Part shown: one piece after another, positions 13,008-24,440 of the stretch
Layout: every line of letters starts with the position of its first letter
Position numbering within the stretch: the stretch's first letter is position 1
Assembly (NCBI GenBank): GCA_012295275.1
Contig: CM022665.1
Location: 9,600,476 to 9,664,475 of the forward strand
Direction: 5' to 3'
From: Chrysomallon squamiferum
Lineage: Eukaryota; Mollusca; Gastropoda; Neomphalida; Peltospiridae
DNA length: 64,000 nucleotides
Translations under genes and position numbers: made by a program
The notes under the pieces: model-generated
Seen by the model: the letters and a program-made list of their open reading frames with translations, nothing else
The model's database searches: none
What the model was told of the DNA's origin: nothing

Positions 13008-13485
13008 TTTTCAAATTGTTACTTAGAAGTGAGACAACACATTTTGAAACTTATTCAAAAGTAAATGATATATCTTTGTATACTGTTATTCAGAAATGAG
13101 GAAAAATATTATGAAATGTTTTCTCACATCAGAGAAATAAAAGAACACATTTTGAAATAAAAGAACACATTTTGAAATTGTCACTTAGAAGTGAAGGAAT
13201 CCATTTTAAAATTGTTACTTTCAAGTCAAGGACCATATTTTGATATTGTTATTTAAAACTAAAGGAAAAGATTTTGAAATTGTTATTTAAAAGTGAAGGA
13301 ATGCATTCTGAAATTGTTATTTAAAAGTGAAGAAATGCATTCTGAAATTATTATTTAAAAGTAAAGGAATAGATTTTGAAATTATTATTTAAAAGTGAAG
13401 GAATGCATTCTAAAAGTATTTTTTAGAAGTAAAGAAATGCATTCTGAAATTGTTATTTAGAAGTAAAGAAATGCACTTTCAGATT
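13008..13485 (+). repeat. Minisatellite, about 34-bp unit
   Basis: Units like 'gaaattgttatttaaaagtg' followed by 'aaggaatgcattct' repeat roughly 12 times with substitutions. The array ends about 105 bases before the acceptor of the start-codon exon. Confidence 0.85.
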
Positions 13486-13591
13486 GTTTTTCCTATTAAA
13501 AAGGTAAAGGAAAACCATTCATACCATATATCACACTCTGTTTTAAATATATCTGAATATATATATATATAATTTTTACTTTTTTTTCCAG

Positions 13592-13622
13592 CATGTCTGA
13601 CAAACTGTACACAGACTAGACA
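13592..13622 (+). other. 5' untranslated part of the start-codon exon
   Basis: The acceptor is TTTTTTTTCCAG ending at 13591. The 31 untranslated bases contain ATG at 13593, in frame with the main start, then TAG at 13617-13619 and ACA just before the main ATG. Any upstream frame therefore ends three bases before the main start codon. Confidence 0.55.
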
Positions 13623-13751
13623 ATGTATTCACCGGTACATCCAGGACCAAGGGGAGGGTGCCTGCCCATGACCCACAACATGCCTTTCATCACTGCCAGC
13701 ATGCCCACTCGGAACAGAGTGAAAAACATGACTGGTATTTATTTGGGTTTG
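13623..13751 (+). CDS. Coding exon 1 (residues 1-43) of the unrecognised gene
   Basis: The ATG at 13623 has A at -3 and is the first ATG of its frame after the in-frame TAG at 13617. It opens 43 codons ending at TTG|GTAAGT, a full-consensus donor, in phase 0. The peptide begins MYSPVHPGPRGG and later reads THNMPFITASMPTRNRVKN; it is Met-, Pro- and Arg-rich. GC content is well above the flanks, and codon use is mixed, unlike the AT-driven spurious ORFs nearby. No signal peptide is apparent. There is a faint similarity of spacing to the N-terminal region of TBATA/SPATIAL proteins, from memory only and too weak to name it. A 34-bp minisatellite ends about 100 bases upstream of the acceptor. Confidence 0.75.
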
Positions 13752-15494
13752 GTAAGTTTTAATGGCTGGTTTATGAATAAATTTAAATAATATAAAACAA
13801 ATATTAATAAAAATGATATAAAAGGTATTTTTAGGTTTTTTTTTAAAATTGTCTCAGTAATATTACTAAAGTATCAATACTATTTTACTAATTATTTTTA
13901 TGAGGGTTTTATTTTTGTTGTTGTTGATTTTTTTTGGCATTTTTCTTCTGTAATCAAAGTTATACAGATGAATTTGGACAATAAATACTTCTATATAATA
14001 ATATGTATGTTACTCTTCTGTTAATCAGTGCTACGTATTTTGCTGTCTTTGGGAAGGCTGATATAATTCATTAGATTGTTTAGAATGGAGACAGAAGGTT
14101 TTCTTTCTCTAACTGTAATTTTCACACACAAGAAACAAATAATTAATATTAATTTCCTTTAGTGTGCTCAGTTATCATTAAGCCATTATTAATTCATTAA
14201 ATAAATCTGTTGTAATTAATGCATTTGTTAACGTGTGTAATATTGTATAATTACATTTTAAACAATACTGCATAATTTCCATGCCTTTTTGTCATAGCTG
14301 ATTCCATTACTGAAACACTCATTAACATCGTAATCTCATTTCCATTTGTTACTAAGGAGACAATCATATCTAAAGTATAGAAGAATGTGATTAATCAAAA
14401 TCAATCTGTTTTGTTTTCATTTGTATTAATGAGATAGTGTTTACAAATACATACAACAGCAATGATAAACAACCTGGATAAACTGACTTAATGTATAACT
14501 GCGGTTGTACAAGCATACTAGAATATTCTACTAGCTTGGAACAAAAATGCATTGCCATTTTTAAACAAAATTAAAAATAAAAAGGATATTTGTACAAAGA
14601 TTTATTCAACCTCATACATGTCATTTTGTCCACTTTCAGAATAGGTAAATATGTCACATATTTCAGTTACTTGTGAAACGAAATCACATGCTCAAACACA
14701 GCCTATTGAAAAATGATACAAACTTTCGTAGTAATTGTTTTATTTATTAATGAACATTTGCTAACAATAAATTATCAAAACCTCAGAGACCTCTATATAA
14801 GGTTCCATTTTTTCAAAACAGTATTTTGTTTTCATGAAATGTTTTTTTTTGTATATATATATTTTTTTAATAAATTCCTGATGAACTGAAGCTAATGTTA
14901 TTTTCCAATGATTTTATTATACTACGATTATTTTTTACATTTATTTATATGAAATGATTATTGTACAAGCATCACCTCAGTCATATTATTACTGCATTGT
15001 CATACTTTATTATTTGCAAACACTGACATCTTGTACATTATAAAGTAATCACATGGAAGTAAAAAAGTATATATTATATGTGCACTTTTAAAATAGATTT
15101 CTCTTTAGTTTTATATTTAATTTTTAGATTTACATGGAAGCATCAGTAAAGTTTTTATTATTATTATTTGAATGATATATATATTTATATATTTGTTAGG
15201 GTTGGAGATGTTCATGAAATGGGGTACTACAATATTAAAACCCCCCAGAAATAACTTTTATTTTTTGTCAACCATTTGTCATTAAAAAAGTCACCAATAA
15301 AGTAAAATAAATAAATAAACAAGTACTAGTTTTTTTAAGGTAACAGAAGGGGATTATTTCCATTAAGTTTCAATTCTATAACATAAAAAATAACAATTTT
15401 TTATTTATTTCTGCTACACATCTCCCCTTAAATTTAAAAAATGTAAGAATCTGTATTCTGAGTACATCTTACTGATTGTTATGTGTTACTACAG
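13752..15494 (+). other. Intron 1 of the coding region
   Basis: AT-rich sequence without recognisable exons. It carries one copy of the dispersed repeat (14585-14742). Confidence 0.65.
14585..14742 (+). repeat. Dispersed repeat family, copy 1 (about 155 bp)
   Basis: It shares 'acaaagatttattcaacc', 'catatttcagt', 'gtgaaa-gaaatca-gtgctcaaa' and 'cctattgaaaaatg' in the same order and spacing with 37293-37455. The two copies are about 23 kb apart in different introns, so this is an interspersed element. No terminal inverted repeat or target duplication could be established. Confidence 0.75.
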
Positions 15495-15596
15495 GAAGGA
15501 AACATCCAGCCCCCACACCAGAGGGTGGTGCCTCCTTTAGCACGTGCTAGAGGTATGTCATCTCGCATGCGCACACCAGCAGAAGACAGAAGATAT
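15495..15596 (+). CDS. Coding exon 2 (residues 44-77)
   Basis: The acceptor is TTACTACAG and the donor TAT|GTAAGT. The exon is 34 codons, phase 0 at both ends. The peptide starts EGNIQPPHQRVVPP and continues with an Arg-rich run (LARARGMSSRMRTPAEDRR). It is strongly basic, suggesting contact with acidic partners such as nucleic acid or tubulin tails, but that is inference. An internal AGAG|GTATGT at 15552 resembles a donor. Its use would put the message in phase 1 and break the frame with the following phase-0 exons, so I kept the downstream donor. Confidence 0.75.
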
Positions 15597-16746
15597 GTAA
15601 GTAGAAATCATTTTATTTTAATATTTTATTCTCCGAGAGTGTCTGTGTGTTCTTATATACATACATATTCTTTTCCTTTCTTCATTATTAAAAAAAACAA
15701 AAGAAAAAAAATAAAGATTTTGATAAATGAATATGCACCTGTGAATGCTGGAAACCTGTATACATGTATGTATTGATTATGAAGAAAGGAAAGATTTAGA
15801 AATAACAATATTAAATCTGTTATTTTATTAGTTTGTTTAAAATGTAGTATTTTTGTTAGAGTGTGCATAAAAATTAGTAACTACTAGCATTTGTTTAATT
15901 TTGTTTTATTTAGTACTTTAATTTGTCTTCGCTATATATAAACAACACATTTGCTGCTATATAAATAAATTAAAATAATAGAATAAATTTAACAAATAAT
16001 AAAAAATAACATTTAAAAAAATATTAGAAGTTTAAAAATGAAATGAAAATTAAATTAGAAGCAGCTCTTATTTACAGTATACTTAAACTTTTTTTATGAA
16101 TAACACAAACATAGATAATTAATATACAGATAATAATAATCTTAATGTTTATGATAATAATGATAATGATAATGTTAATAATGATAGTAATAATAATATA
16201 AAAAAATTCTAAAGGTAATATAGATATTGTCTACTGTAGATTTTAATTTTAATTAATTATTCATAATTTTATGAAATCATTTATTTTAATTTGATCTGTA
16301 TTAAATAATTTCCAGTTAATTACAAAAATCTTTAGAAACCAAATATGGTCTCTATAATTAAAATGTATCTTTGATAACATAAATAAATAGATTATTTACA
16401 TTTTGTAAAAACAAAACAAAACAAAAACCACAACTCCCCAAAGAACACCCTGCAAAAAAAAAAAAAAAAAAACTCCCCAAAACAACAAAAAAAAAAAATA
16501 ACCAAACAAAGTAAAAACAAAAACAAAAGTGGAAAGAAACCAAAAATATAACAAATCTTGATAACTGTATTATTTTATTTGTTATTAGATAGAAATCTTT
16601 TCTAATAATTAATTAGTAAGTTAAATATATTACATATTTGTTTTTGATTTTTTGTCCGTAGTTATAGATTAATAACCATTGTGTGTGTTAATTTTAATAT
16701 TATTATTATTTTTTCTTTCTTTTCCTTTCATACTAACTTCATACAG
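15597..16746 (+). other. Intron 2
   Basis: AT-rich sequence with A-rich stretches (16410-16530). It ends in a strong C/T tract with TACTAAC and ATACAG before the microexon. Confidence 0.5.
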
Positions 16747-16764
16747 GATAAAAATAAGGGCCAG
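16747..16764 (+). CDS. In-frame 18-nt microexon (residues 78-83, DKNKGQ)
   Basis: A long T/C tract and a perfect TACTAAC branch-point match (16731-16737) lead to ATACAG, followed by 18 bases and CAG|GTACTT. Both ends are phase 0, so inclusion adds six charged or polar residues (DKNKGQ) and skipping keeps the frame. The exon lies between phase-0 exons 2 and 4, as expected for a cassette microexon. The signal is short, so chance cannot be excluded without transcripts. Confidence 0.5.
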
Positions 16765-17103
16765 GTACTTAAAATTGATCAATTATTTATTGCTTCATAG
16801 TCAATGTGATTTGAAATCAAAGCAAGAATAACATTTTGCTGAAATTGTTTTGCTTTCAAAATAAGTTTGGACATTCATGAAACTCGCATATGAAGCTTCA
16901 TATATAATGTCTGAATAAAGATTGTTTTAAATAAATAAATAAATAAATAATGTATATATTTTTAATTAATGAAATGATTAAAGAAATGTTTTGGTAAATG
17001 GTGTAATTTGCTTTCATTAATATAATAAAATAATATTATTTTTATATAATTATTTTATTATGAATTATTATTATTATTATTACAAATTATTATTTTTGTA
17101 GCA

Positions 17104-17107
<4 letters not shown>

Positions 17108-17144
<37 letters not shown>
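17108..17144. repeat. (ATT)n microsatellite
   Basis: About 12 perfect ATT triplets. Confidence 0.9.
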
Positions 17145-17145
<1 letters not shown>

Positions 17146-17859
17146 CTGTGGTTATAATCATCATCATTTCACATTATTAATCATGCAAAAACTGACTTGT
17201 TGCTAGCTCTGCTTTTTAGTAAATTAGTTCTAATTAGAGCAGCTGATATAATAATTTTTTTTTAGTTGAAATGCAGCATAAATATTAGGTTATTAAATTG
17301 CAGTTATTTAATGCTACTTTTATTTTAACATAACCTGATCTCATTGTTTAAGTTTTCTTGTTGTTGTTTTTGTCAGTATCTAATAACTAGCTTAATATTT
17401 AATAATTTTAAGTTAACTTTTAAATTTTAGCTTATTTATTTATTTATTTATTTATATTGTAAATTTTATTGTTTTGAAGAAAGAAACATTTAATTTTGGG
17501 GCTGTATTACATAATAATAATAATGACAATATATTTTCTACAAACAACTGAATTTTGTTTACAAACAATTAGATACACTGACATTGTGACAAAAGGGATG
17601 ACTGGATATATTAATGATTTCAGGATTAAGGAAGTTGTATATATTTTTTTGAAATTAATCCGCTACCATTTTTAAAAAGAAGGTTAGGATCTCTGTCTAC
17701 ATTTAATCAGTTAGAACTGTGAGTAATGACAGTATCTGTGCTCTTTTGAAAACCATCCATGCCTTTAATAAATTAGTCATGGGACACTAGCTGGATTCAG
17801 ATATGTGCATAAGTGCCCACCAAAATGAACTGATCCTATGACCCACCCTTAATACATGA

Positions 17860-18215
17860 ATAATAAATCATATAATAAATAGAGTAAGTGAATGAATATA
17901 TGAATAAAATGACGAGAGAATGAATAAATGGACAAATGGATCAATAAAATAACGAAAGAAAAAATGGATAAGTGAATAAAATATTGAAAAAATTAATAAA
18001 TGGATGAATTAAATCATGAAGGAATAAATGGATGAATAAAATAATAAAGGAATAAATAAATGGATGAATAAAATAATGAAGGAATGAATAAATGGATGAA
18101 TGGATGAATAAATAATGAAAGAATGACTAAATGGATAAGTGAATAAAATAATGAAAGAATGAATAAATGGATGATGAATGAATAAAATAATGAAAGAAAG
18201 AATGAATAATATACT
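17860..18215 (+). repeat. Degenerate minisatellite of GAATGAATAAATGGAT type
   Basis: Phrases like 'gaatgaataaatggatgaat' and 'aaaataatgaa' recur every 30-45 bases. They are internally built from GAAT/AAAT tetramers. Confidence 0.8.
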
Positions 18216-18596
18216 GTAATGAATGATTAATGTTTAATGATATCTCACTATTTGGCTAATAATATTATAAAGAAAACATTTTTTGGTCATGTTTTGGTTG
18301 TTAGTCAAAACTTAAACTTACTAATTTACTATGTAATATGAAAAAATGACAAGTTTGTGTGAACACTAGGTTGTAAGATTTTAGCAACTTAATTAAAGCT
18401 GAAATCTGATCTGTAAAAACTTAATTAGAAGTGCCAACTAACTTGAATGTTAACATTTATTTATACACCAATATTAATTACTAATATATATATATGTTCT
18501 TGTGTATCATTTCTTTTCAATTAATTATAAGAATTATTTTAAATTTTACCAACAGTGTTTTTTATGATAATATTTTTCCTTCTTCTTCTTCTTCAG

Positions 18597-18659
18597 AAAA
18601 TGGTAGAATTATTAAGAATAAAAGAAGAAAGTAAAGGTTTTTCTGGACAATCAGTCAAA
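18597..18659 (+). CDS. Coding exon 4 (residues 84-104)
   Basis: The acceptor follows a CTT repeat tract (CTTCTTCTTCTTCAG), and the donor is AAA|GTAAGT. The 21 codons read KMVELLRIKEESKGFSGQSVK: a short Leu/Glu/Lys-rich helix followed by a Gly/Ser turn. Both ends are phase 0, matching exon 2 or the microexon upstream and exon 5 downstream. Confidence 0.7.
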
Positions 18660-19425
18660 GTAAGTGTTTCTATAGTCAGTCTTATTACTGTAGTTAAAAA
18701 GATCAAATAAAGTTAGAATAATAAGAATTTATTATCCACATAAGTGTAAAGACAATAACAATAACATTTTTTTCTTTAGAGAAACAGTTTAATTTTTTTT
18801 TCATTTATAACAATTCTACGTATCTTCATTTCATCACCTTTTGTCTTTGTATGAATTTTATTGTAAATAATAAATAGGCAATAAAGAAGACAAATGTGTA
18901 CACTGAATTGTTAGTTAAATAAAAAATAATGGTCAAGTCTATTAATGAAAGATTATATATATTATTTCTATATTTTATATATATATATTACTGTGTTTAT
19001 TATTGTTATTTTTTATTTGTTTTTACTGGGGTTTTTTTTTTTTAATTTTTACCTTTATACCAAACAACTTACACATATAGAAATTCCAGCAAATATATAT
19101 ATTTATATACTTATTATATGTGTGTGTGTGTATGTGTGCGTGTGTGTGAATGTGAGTGTGTGTCTGTTTTTATATGTTTATATATGTTTGTAAGTGTGTA
19201 TGTATGTGTGAAATCAAACGTATTTTTCACCAATAGTTATGACCCATGCTTCATCTTTATTTAACAACATTATTATAGAGATCAATCATAATAATTCCAA
19301 TCCATAAGAAGATGGTATTCTTATGGTGCATAATATTTGAAGTCACCTGCAACATTCAGTAATAAGCTGAAGTCAGTTGCAAACTTTTCAATAAACAACA
19401 ATTTTAAACTAATTTGTTTCTTCAG
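18660..19425 (+). other. Intron 4
   Basis: AT-rich sequence with a TG/TATG stretch near 19118-19210. No exon was seen. Confidence 0.65.
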
Positions 19426-19523
19426 AAAAGACCTTCCACTAGTTACAGACCTGAAACTGCAGGAAGAAAAAAATGGGGACCAGCTAAAAGAATTGATTCT
19501 TCAAATATTGATGAGATGATCAA
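19426..19523 (+). CDS. Coding exon 5 (residues 105-137, split codon)
   Basis: The acceptor is TTTGTTTCTTCAG. The 32 codons plus two bases end at ATCAA|GTAGGT. The peptide starts KRPSTSYRPETAGRKKWG and contains AKRIDSSNIDEMI. It is basic with clustered Ser/Thr. Exon 6 supplies the third base of the split Lys codon (AA|G). The following intron is only 210 bp and contains an AAAT repeat, by far the shortest intron of the gene. Confidence 0.75.
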
Positions 19524-19551
19524 GTAGGTTTATAAAATATATTAATGGCAA

Positions 19552-19583
<32 letters not shown>

Positions 19584-19733
19584 AATAGCAACAACAACAA
19601 CAACAGTAATAAAAATAATAACAAAATTAAAAATAAAAATTATATTTGACGTTTGTTGTCTGAAATATTTCAAAATCAAAATATATTAAATTATCATTAG
19701 CCACTCTCTGATTGTTTATCTCTTGTCTTCCAG

Positions 19734-19941
19734 GACAAATCCTAGAAAGTACACACCTATTGCCAACAGTGGAGTGACCCGGTCAGAAAACTTGACCGGA
19801 TGGATGAGTTTTTATCCTGATGCACATGTGGTAATGAGAGAAGTACCATCCAGCAAATCAGAGACTGGGGTTCAAGACTCGTTAGATAATTTTGCACAGG
19901 AACTCTCTGGCATTGAGCAGTGTTTCAAGAAGATATGCAAG
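19734..19941 (+). CDS. Coding exon 6 (residues 137-206), followed by a GC donor
   Basis: This is the largest exon of the gene (208 nt). The acceptor is TTGTCTTCCAG. The peptide includes TNPRKYTPIANSGVTRSE, NLTGWMSFYPDAHVVMREV and a probable amphipathic helix, DNFAQELSGIEQCFKKICK. The frame runs open past the exon into TGA at 19981. The only donor that gives phase 0, which exon 7 needs, is AAG|GCAAGT at 19942. This is the classical context of GC-AG introns. The GT four bases later would give phase 1 and run into stops in exon 7. Confidence 0.85.
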
Positions 19942-21427
19942 GCAAGTAAATCAATGAAACAGATAATCAAACACCTTGTGTGATGACATTGTTTGGACTG
20001 TTAACAATTGAATGTAAAATATATTTTGAATGTAGCAGCTGTCCATATTTCCAAACATATCAGTCCAGAAATTTAAAACAAAGTAATATCAGTCTGATGA
20101 GTATTTTATTTTCATTTATTTATTTATTACTTTTATTAATCTTTTGAAATCAATTTCACGTGCACTTCAATATCAGAAGACAGATTTGCTTATTGGAATT
20201 AGCCCAGATTTGAACAGATGTACTATATTAACTGAGTCTGTGGAAAATCACTATAAAAGCTGAGTCTATTTGATAGTAAAGCAAAATATGTTAACATTTT
20301 CAATAGTATCCAGTTTCATTTTGTTAAAAGAAACTTGGAATATGTTTTGTAAATTTATTAAACAAATCAAAACAATAATGATGTATGTGAGAAGTGAACA
20401 TTAGTTTTTAAATAAATGGGGTGGTGACTGAAAGTAAAAATGTCACAAATGATTCATAAAAAAAAGAAAAAGAAAATTCAAACTGAAATTTTGAAGTAAA
20501 AAAGAAAAGAAAAGAAAAATTTGATATACTACTGAGGAAAGATTTATACTATTTTAATGAAAAATAATTGTATTAAGTAAACAAAATTTCAGTAAATCTG
20601 AGTGAATAGAAAGCATGAAAGTATTGTCATGAATGTGGTTTTATTATTAATAGTGTCAAAATATATCAAACACATATCTACTATGTTCTCATTTCTCAGT
20701 TTATCACTTGTAATTGTGACTAATGATTACTGACAAATGTACAGGTAAACTGTCTGCATTTTCATTACACTCATTTGTTTTATAATCATATACATCAATA
20801 TTTCTGACAAAATGAAAAGTAATTAGCAAGGAAAGAAAAAAAAATAATAGCTTCTGGTTCCTCTAATTTAGAACATTGTTACAGTAATAACAAAGAACAG
20901 CAAACTAATTATTGATACATTTTTATGTCTTACTTTGTATTCCTCTTGATGAATTATCATATTGATCTCCTCATTATCACTAACTAAAATATAGGTTAAT
21001 ACATACAGAACAATTTTTGAAAACATCTCACTAATCTAGCACTATCAATTTGACAATGAAAGAAACATCTGTAATGTATAGTACTAAGCCACTAATGGCT
21101 ATTATAACCTGGCTTAGCACACACTTACATCTTCTATAAGTAGTACACAATTTGGTCATTATAAACAAGGTACTTGTTGTAACTACCACTTGTCATGAAA
21201 GGACAGCATTGTTTAATTACACTTGTAAATACTTCAAACCATTAATTCAAGTTTTAAGTCAAAGAAAATTGATACTAAACATCTGAAATTATTTACAGTA
21301 TTAATGTCCAGTATTTACTGAGTTCTGAATATGAATTTGAAATTGTATCTTTTATATGCACCTTCCCAAAGAAAGCTCTTTGATAAACCAGTTTTTTGGA
21401 TACTGTCTTGAGTGTGAAATTACCACC

Positions 21428-21428
<1 letters not shown>

Positions 21429-21469
<41 letters not shown>
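21429..21469. repeat. (AC)n microsatellite
   Basis: About 20 perfect AC dinucleotides, followed by a degenerate ACAT/ACAC tail to about 21665. The 127-aa minus-strand frame here is only the repeat being read through. Confidence 0.95.
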
Positions 21470-21474
<5 letters not shown>

Positions 21475-22590
21475 ATACACTAAGAATGCATTTAAACATA
21501 CAACCACAAATACATACACAGCACAGATACATACACACACAAACACAAACATGCACATACACACAAACATACATACAAATAAATGTACACAGATACATAT
21601 AATATACTAATACACACCTCCACACACTCACACCAGAACACATTCTACAACACACATTCACACACAGAATGCCCATTATTTAACTATATTAATCCTGCAC
21701 CTGTACAACTACATTATATGTTCATGTACTCTTCGTATTAAGTGCAGTTATTTAGTTACTTTACATTTATTGTTTTCCTCTTTAGAAGTAAACTACAGAA
21801 ATGTATGGCTGTGTGTCTGATACAAGGAAGGAGAGTTAATGGAGATTCACAATTTACACTTTAACTGATACTATAGACTGAGATTTTATGTAACACTTAG
21901 CAACTGAATAATGATGATATACCATTAAGTATCCATTAATATTTTTTTATATCTAGCAATATATTTACATTAGGAAACAATTTCAAAAGATGAAAGCACG
22001 GAAATCAGTTTTAGGACTTTTAAACTTGTTTTACAAACATATATTAATCATTAGCTGAATAAGTACAAATAAATTAAAACTGAAACAGAAAAACAGCTAT
22101 TTTTAAATGTGAAGTTCACTGAATCCTTCACAAAATGGTATTAATAAGCAGACTGTTATTACCATTGTTTTTATTATTTAAAAGAAATTAAGAATGCTAT
22201 ACATTTTTAAATGAATTGTAAGAATAGACGGGAAACTTATATATATATATGTATATACATATTATTTTGTTTTAATTTTTATTTCAATAGAACTTAAAAG
22301 AAGGATAAAGAGATTTTTATTAATATTGGAAACAGATATAATCTGCTGGCTGAGTGTTCTTGTAATAGGCATTCATAAATTACTCACACATATTCAGTCA
22401 ATAAGATTCACAAGCTCATACATTAATTTTACACAAGTATTCTCTGTTTTATACTTATATCTACATTCACACACTCAAATACTCACATTCAAATTTTCCC
22501 TTTCACCAATACTTACTTATTTAAACTGTCATTCCTACTCTTCTTACTTTCTCATTTTATTTGTTTCACATTTTTCTTGCAAACTCGATC

Positions 22591-22800
22591 ATTAAGTCGG
22601 TGTATTTATGGTATACACTTATTAGAAAATAAAATAACACTATGTTAACACAACAATTTTAATTTAATTTTATGTTAACTTGTCATTTCAGATATTTACC
22701 TGTATGTTTGAGTGTATTTGAGTGTATATAATTATTTTATTTGGTTCATACAGTTGTTTAATCTGTACGTACATTAATGGGTTGATTTTCTTTGTTGTCT
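22591..22800 (+). repeat. Local duplication, copy 1 (about 205 bp)
   Basis: It starts 'attaagtc-gtgtatttatgg' and ends 'gggttgattttctttgttgt'. It matches 23665-23869 with few substitutions and small indels. Both copies contain 'tttgagtgtatttgagtgta'. Confidence 0.9.
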
Positions 22801-22839
22801 ACCATGGACCTTTTTTCATTCACATTGTTTCATTCCCTC

Positions 22840-23140
22840 AGACTCTCTTTCTTTCTCTTTCTCTCTGCTCACTCTCTGCTCACTCTCTTGTTCTCCTTCC
22901 TTAGTCACTCTTGCCCCCTTTCTCCCGTCATCCCTTCCTCTCTCTAACACTCTTTCTCCTTCCATACTCACTCATTCTTTCAGCCACTCATTCATGCTCA
23001 CTCACTCATAATCCCACTCACTGTTTATAACACACACAAACACTCTTTCACTTACTCCATACTCACTCACTGTCTATACCAAACACACACACACACATAC
23101 ACAGATTATTTCACTCACTCACACGTAATCCCACTCACTG
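22840..23140. repeat. CT- and CACT-rich low-complexity stretch
   Basis: Runs of TCTC give way to CACTCACT motifs. The phrase 'aatcccactcactgtttata' occurs twice (near 23009 and 23127), each time running into an AC repeat, so a unit of about 115 bases is duplicated. Confidence 0.75.
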
Positions 23141-23147
23141 TTTATAA

Positions 23148-23149
<2 letters not shown>

Positions 23150-23204
<55 letters not shown>
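23150..23204. repeat. (AC)n microsatellite
   Basis: About 27 perfect AC dinucleotides. Confidence 0.95.
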
Positions 23205-23207
<3 letters not shown>

Positions 23208-23280
23208 TACAGAGCAACCAGCTCCTTATCTTTGTGTTTTCTGTAACAATACTCATTGGAGATTTATCAACATTATATTA

Positions 23281-23460
23281 TTTGATTGCTCTCTGTGGGA
23301 CTCTCCAGACCTGCTAAAAGAACTCGGAATATCACGTGTCATGTGACATCTTGAGCCTGATATCATAAGAAGGTCGCCCATTGACGTCAGAGAGAAGGAA
23401 TCTTCACAAATAGAAAGAAGGTTATCAAAAAGCTGTTCTCCACACAGCTATCCTGACTAT
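23281..23460. promoter_or_regulatory. GC-richer intronic island with E-box and CRE
   Basis: A unique, GC-richer block inside AT-rich intron contains CACGTG (23333-23338), a nearby CATGTGAC and the CRE palindrome TGACGTCA (23382-23389). The density of palindromic bZIP and bHLH sites suggests an intronic enhancer. Confidence 0.3.
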
Positions 23461-23664
23461 TAATGTGCACATTTTATTCCTTGAATAGAATCAAATAACA
23501 AGGTTAAAAAAGAAAGAAAGTAGATAAATAACAGATAGCAGATTTTTTTTATGATTTAAAAAAAAGAGATTAAATGGATCAAATTTTAAGGTTGTCAGAG
23601 ATTTTGTAAGATATATGTATTTGTTTTATCAGAATTTGTTTCATTTATCTCAACAAGAAAAACC

Positions 23665-23869
23665 ATTAAGTCAGTGTATTTATGGTATACATTTATTAGA
23701 AAATAAAATAACACTACATTTACACAACAATTTTAATTTTATTTTATGTTAACTTGTCATTTCAGATATTTACCAATATGTTTGAGTGTATTTGAGTGTA
23801 TATAATTATTTTGTTTGGTTCAAACAGTTGTTTAATGTGTACATTAATGGGTTGATTTTCTTTGTTGTC
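23665..23869 (+). repeat. Local duplication, copy 2 (about 205 bp)
   Basis: The second copy of 22591-22800. It lacks a few bases near 'gtgtacattaatggg' relative to copy 1. Confidence 0.9.
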
Positions 23870-24244
23870 CTATTGTGTTTATAAGTACATGTGTGTGGAT
23901 GGATGGATATATCTGATTATGCATGGGTTCATGATTGTGCATGTGAGTGTAAGCACATGCATGGCTATCTGCACATACACATGCATAACTGTACATGTTT
24001 TATTTCCATGGTTTTTTTTTTGTGAGTATTATCCTTTTTGTTTAAACTCATTTTATTTTAATGACTTCATTTTAAGTTGTTACCTCTATTTCTAGCATAA
24101 CTTTAAACAGATACCAACACTCAGTAGTTAAATCTGTTAATGTTTTTAATAGATTTCTTTTTTTCTTTTCTTTTTTTAAAACATAGTCCACCTGTGACTT
24201 ATTTGTCTGAAGTCTGACAGACCTGCTTTTAACTTAATTAATGT

Positions 24245-24440
24245 TTCACTAAATTAGTTTAATTTGTTTGACTTTACAAATTGCAGACCAGTCTAGTTTG
24301 ATTGAGGTGTCTGACATGAGGATTTTATCAGCCTGTTGGTAAATCGGCCCAGGCAAATCAGTTAACAGACAAAGAAGTTTGACGTCATTTATACATAATA
24401 AGCCGTACATACCTCAAAATATCTCACAGGGCAGAATGTT
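24245..24440. promoter_or_regulatory. Unique intronic island with CRE palindrome
   Basis: A non-repetitive, GC-richer block with TGACGTCA at 24380-24387 and several CpGs (near 24346, 24382 and 24404). No splice sites or open frame explain it. Confidence 0.25.

Larger units (their letters stand above)
9787..13591 (+). other. Intron between the 5' exon and the start-codon exon
   Basis: No coding exon was found. It contains a CpG-retaining block (about 10850-11850) and a 34-bp minisatellite close to its 3' end. It also contains short AT-rich ORFs, which I reject. Confidence 0.4.
16765..18596 (+). other. Intron 3
   Basis: It contains a TTA microsatellite (17108-17144) and a GAATGAATAAATG-type minisatellite (17860-18215). 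No exon was seen. Confidence 0.5.

Noticed and set aside
13623-13751. Assignment of the gene to the TBATA/SPATIAL family
   Set aside because: A loose pattern (THN...F...P...RV...G) recalls that family's N-terminal region, but spacing differs and no later exon supports it. This was memory only, without a search.
21293-21676. 127-residue Cys/Val-rich minus-strand ORF
   Set aside because: This is the AC/GT microsatellite and its degenerate tail translated; no coding signal lies outside the repeat.
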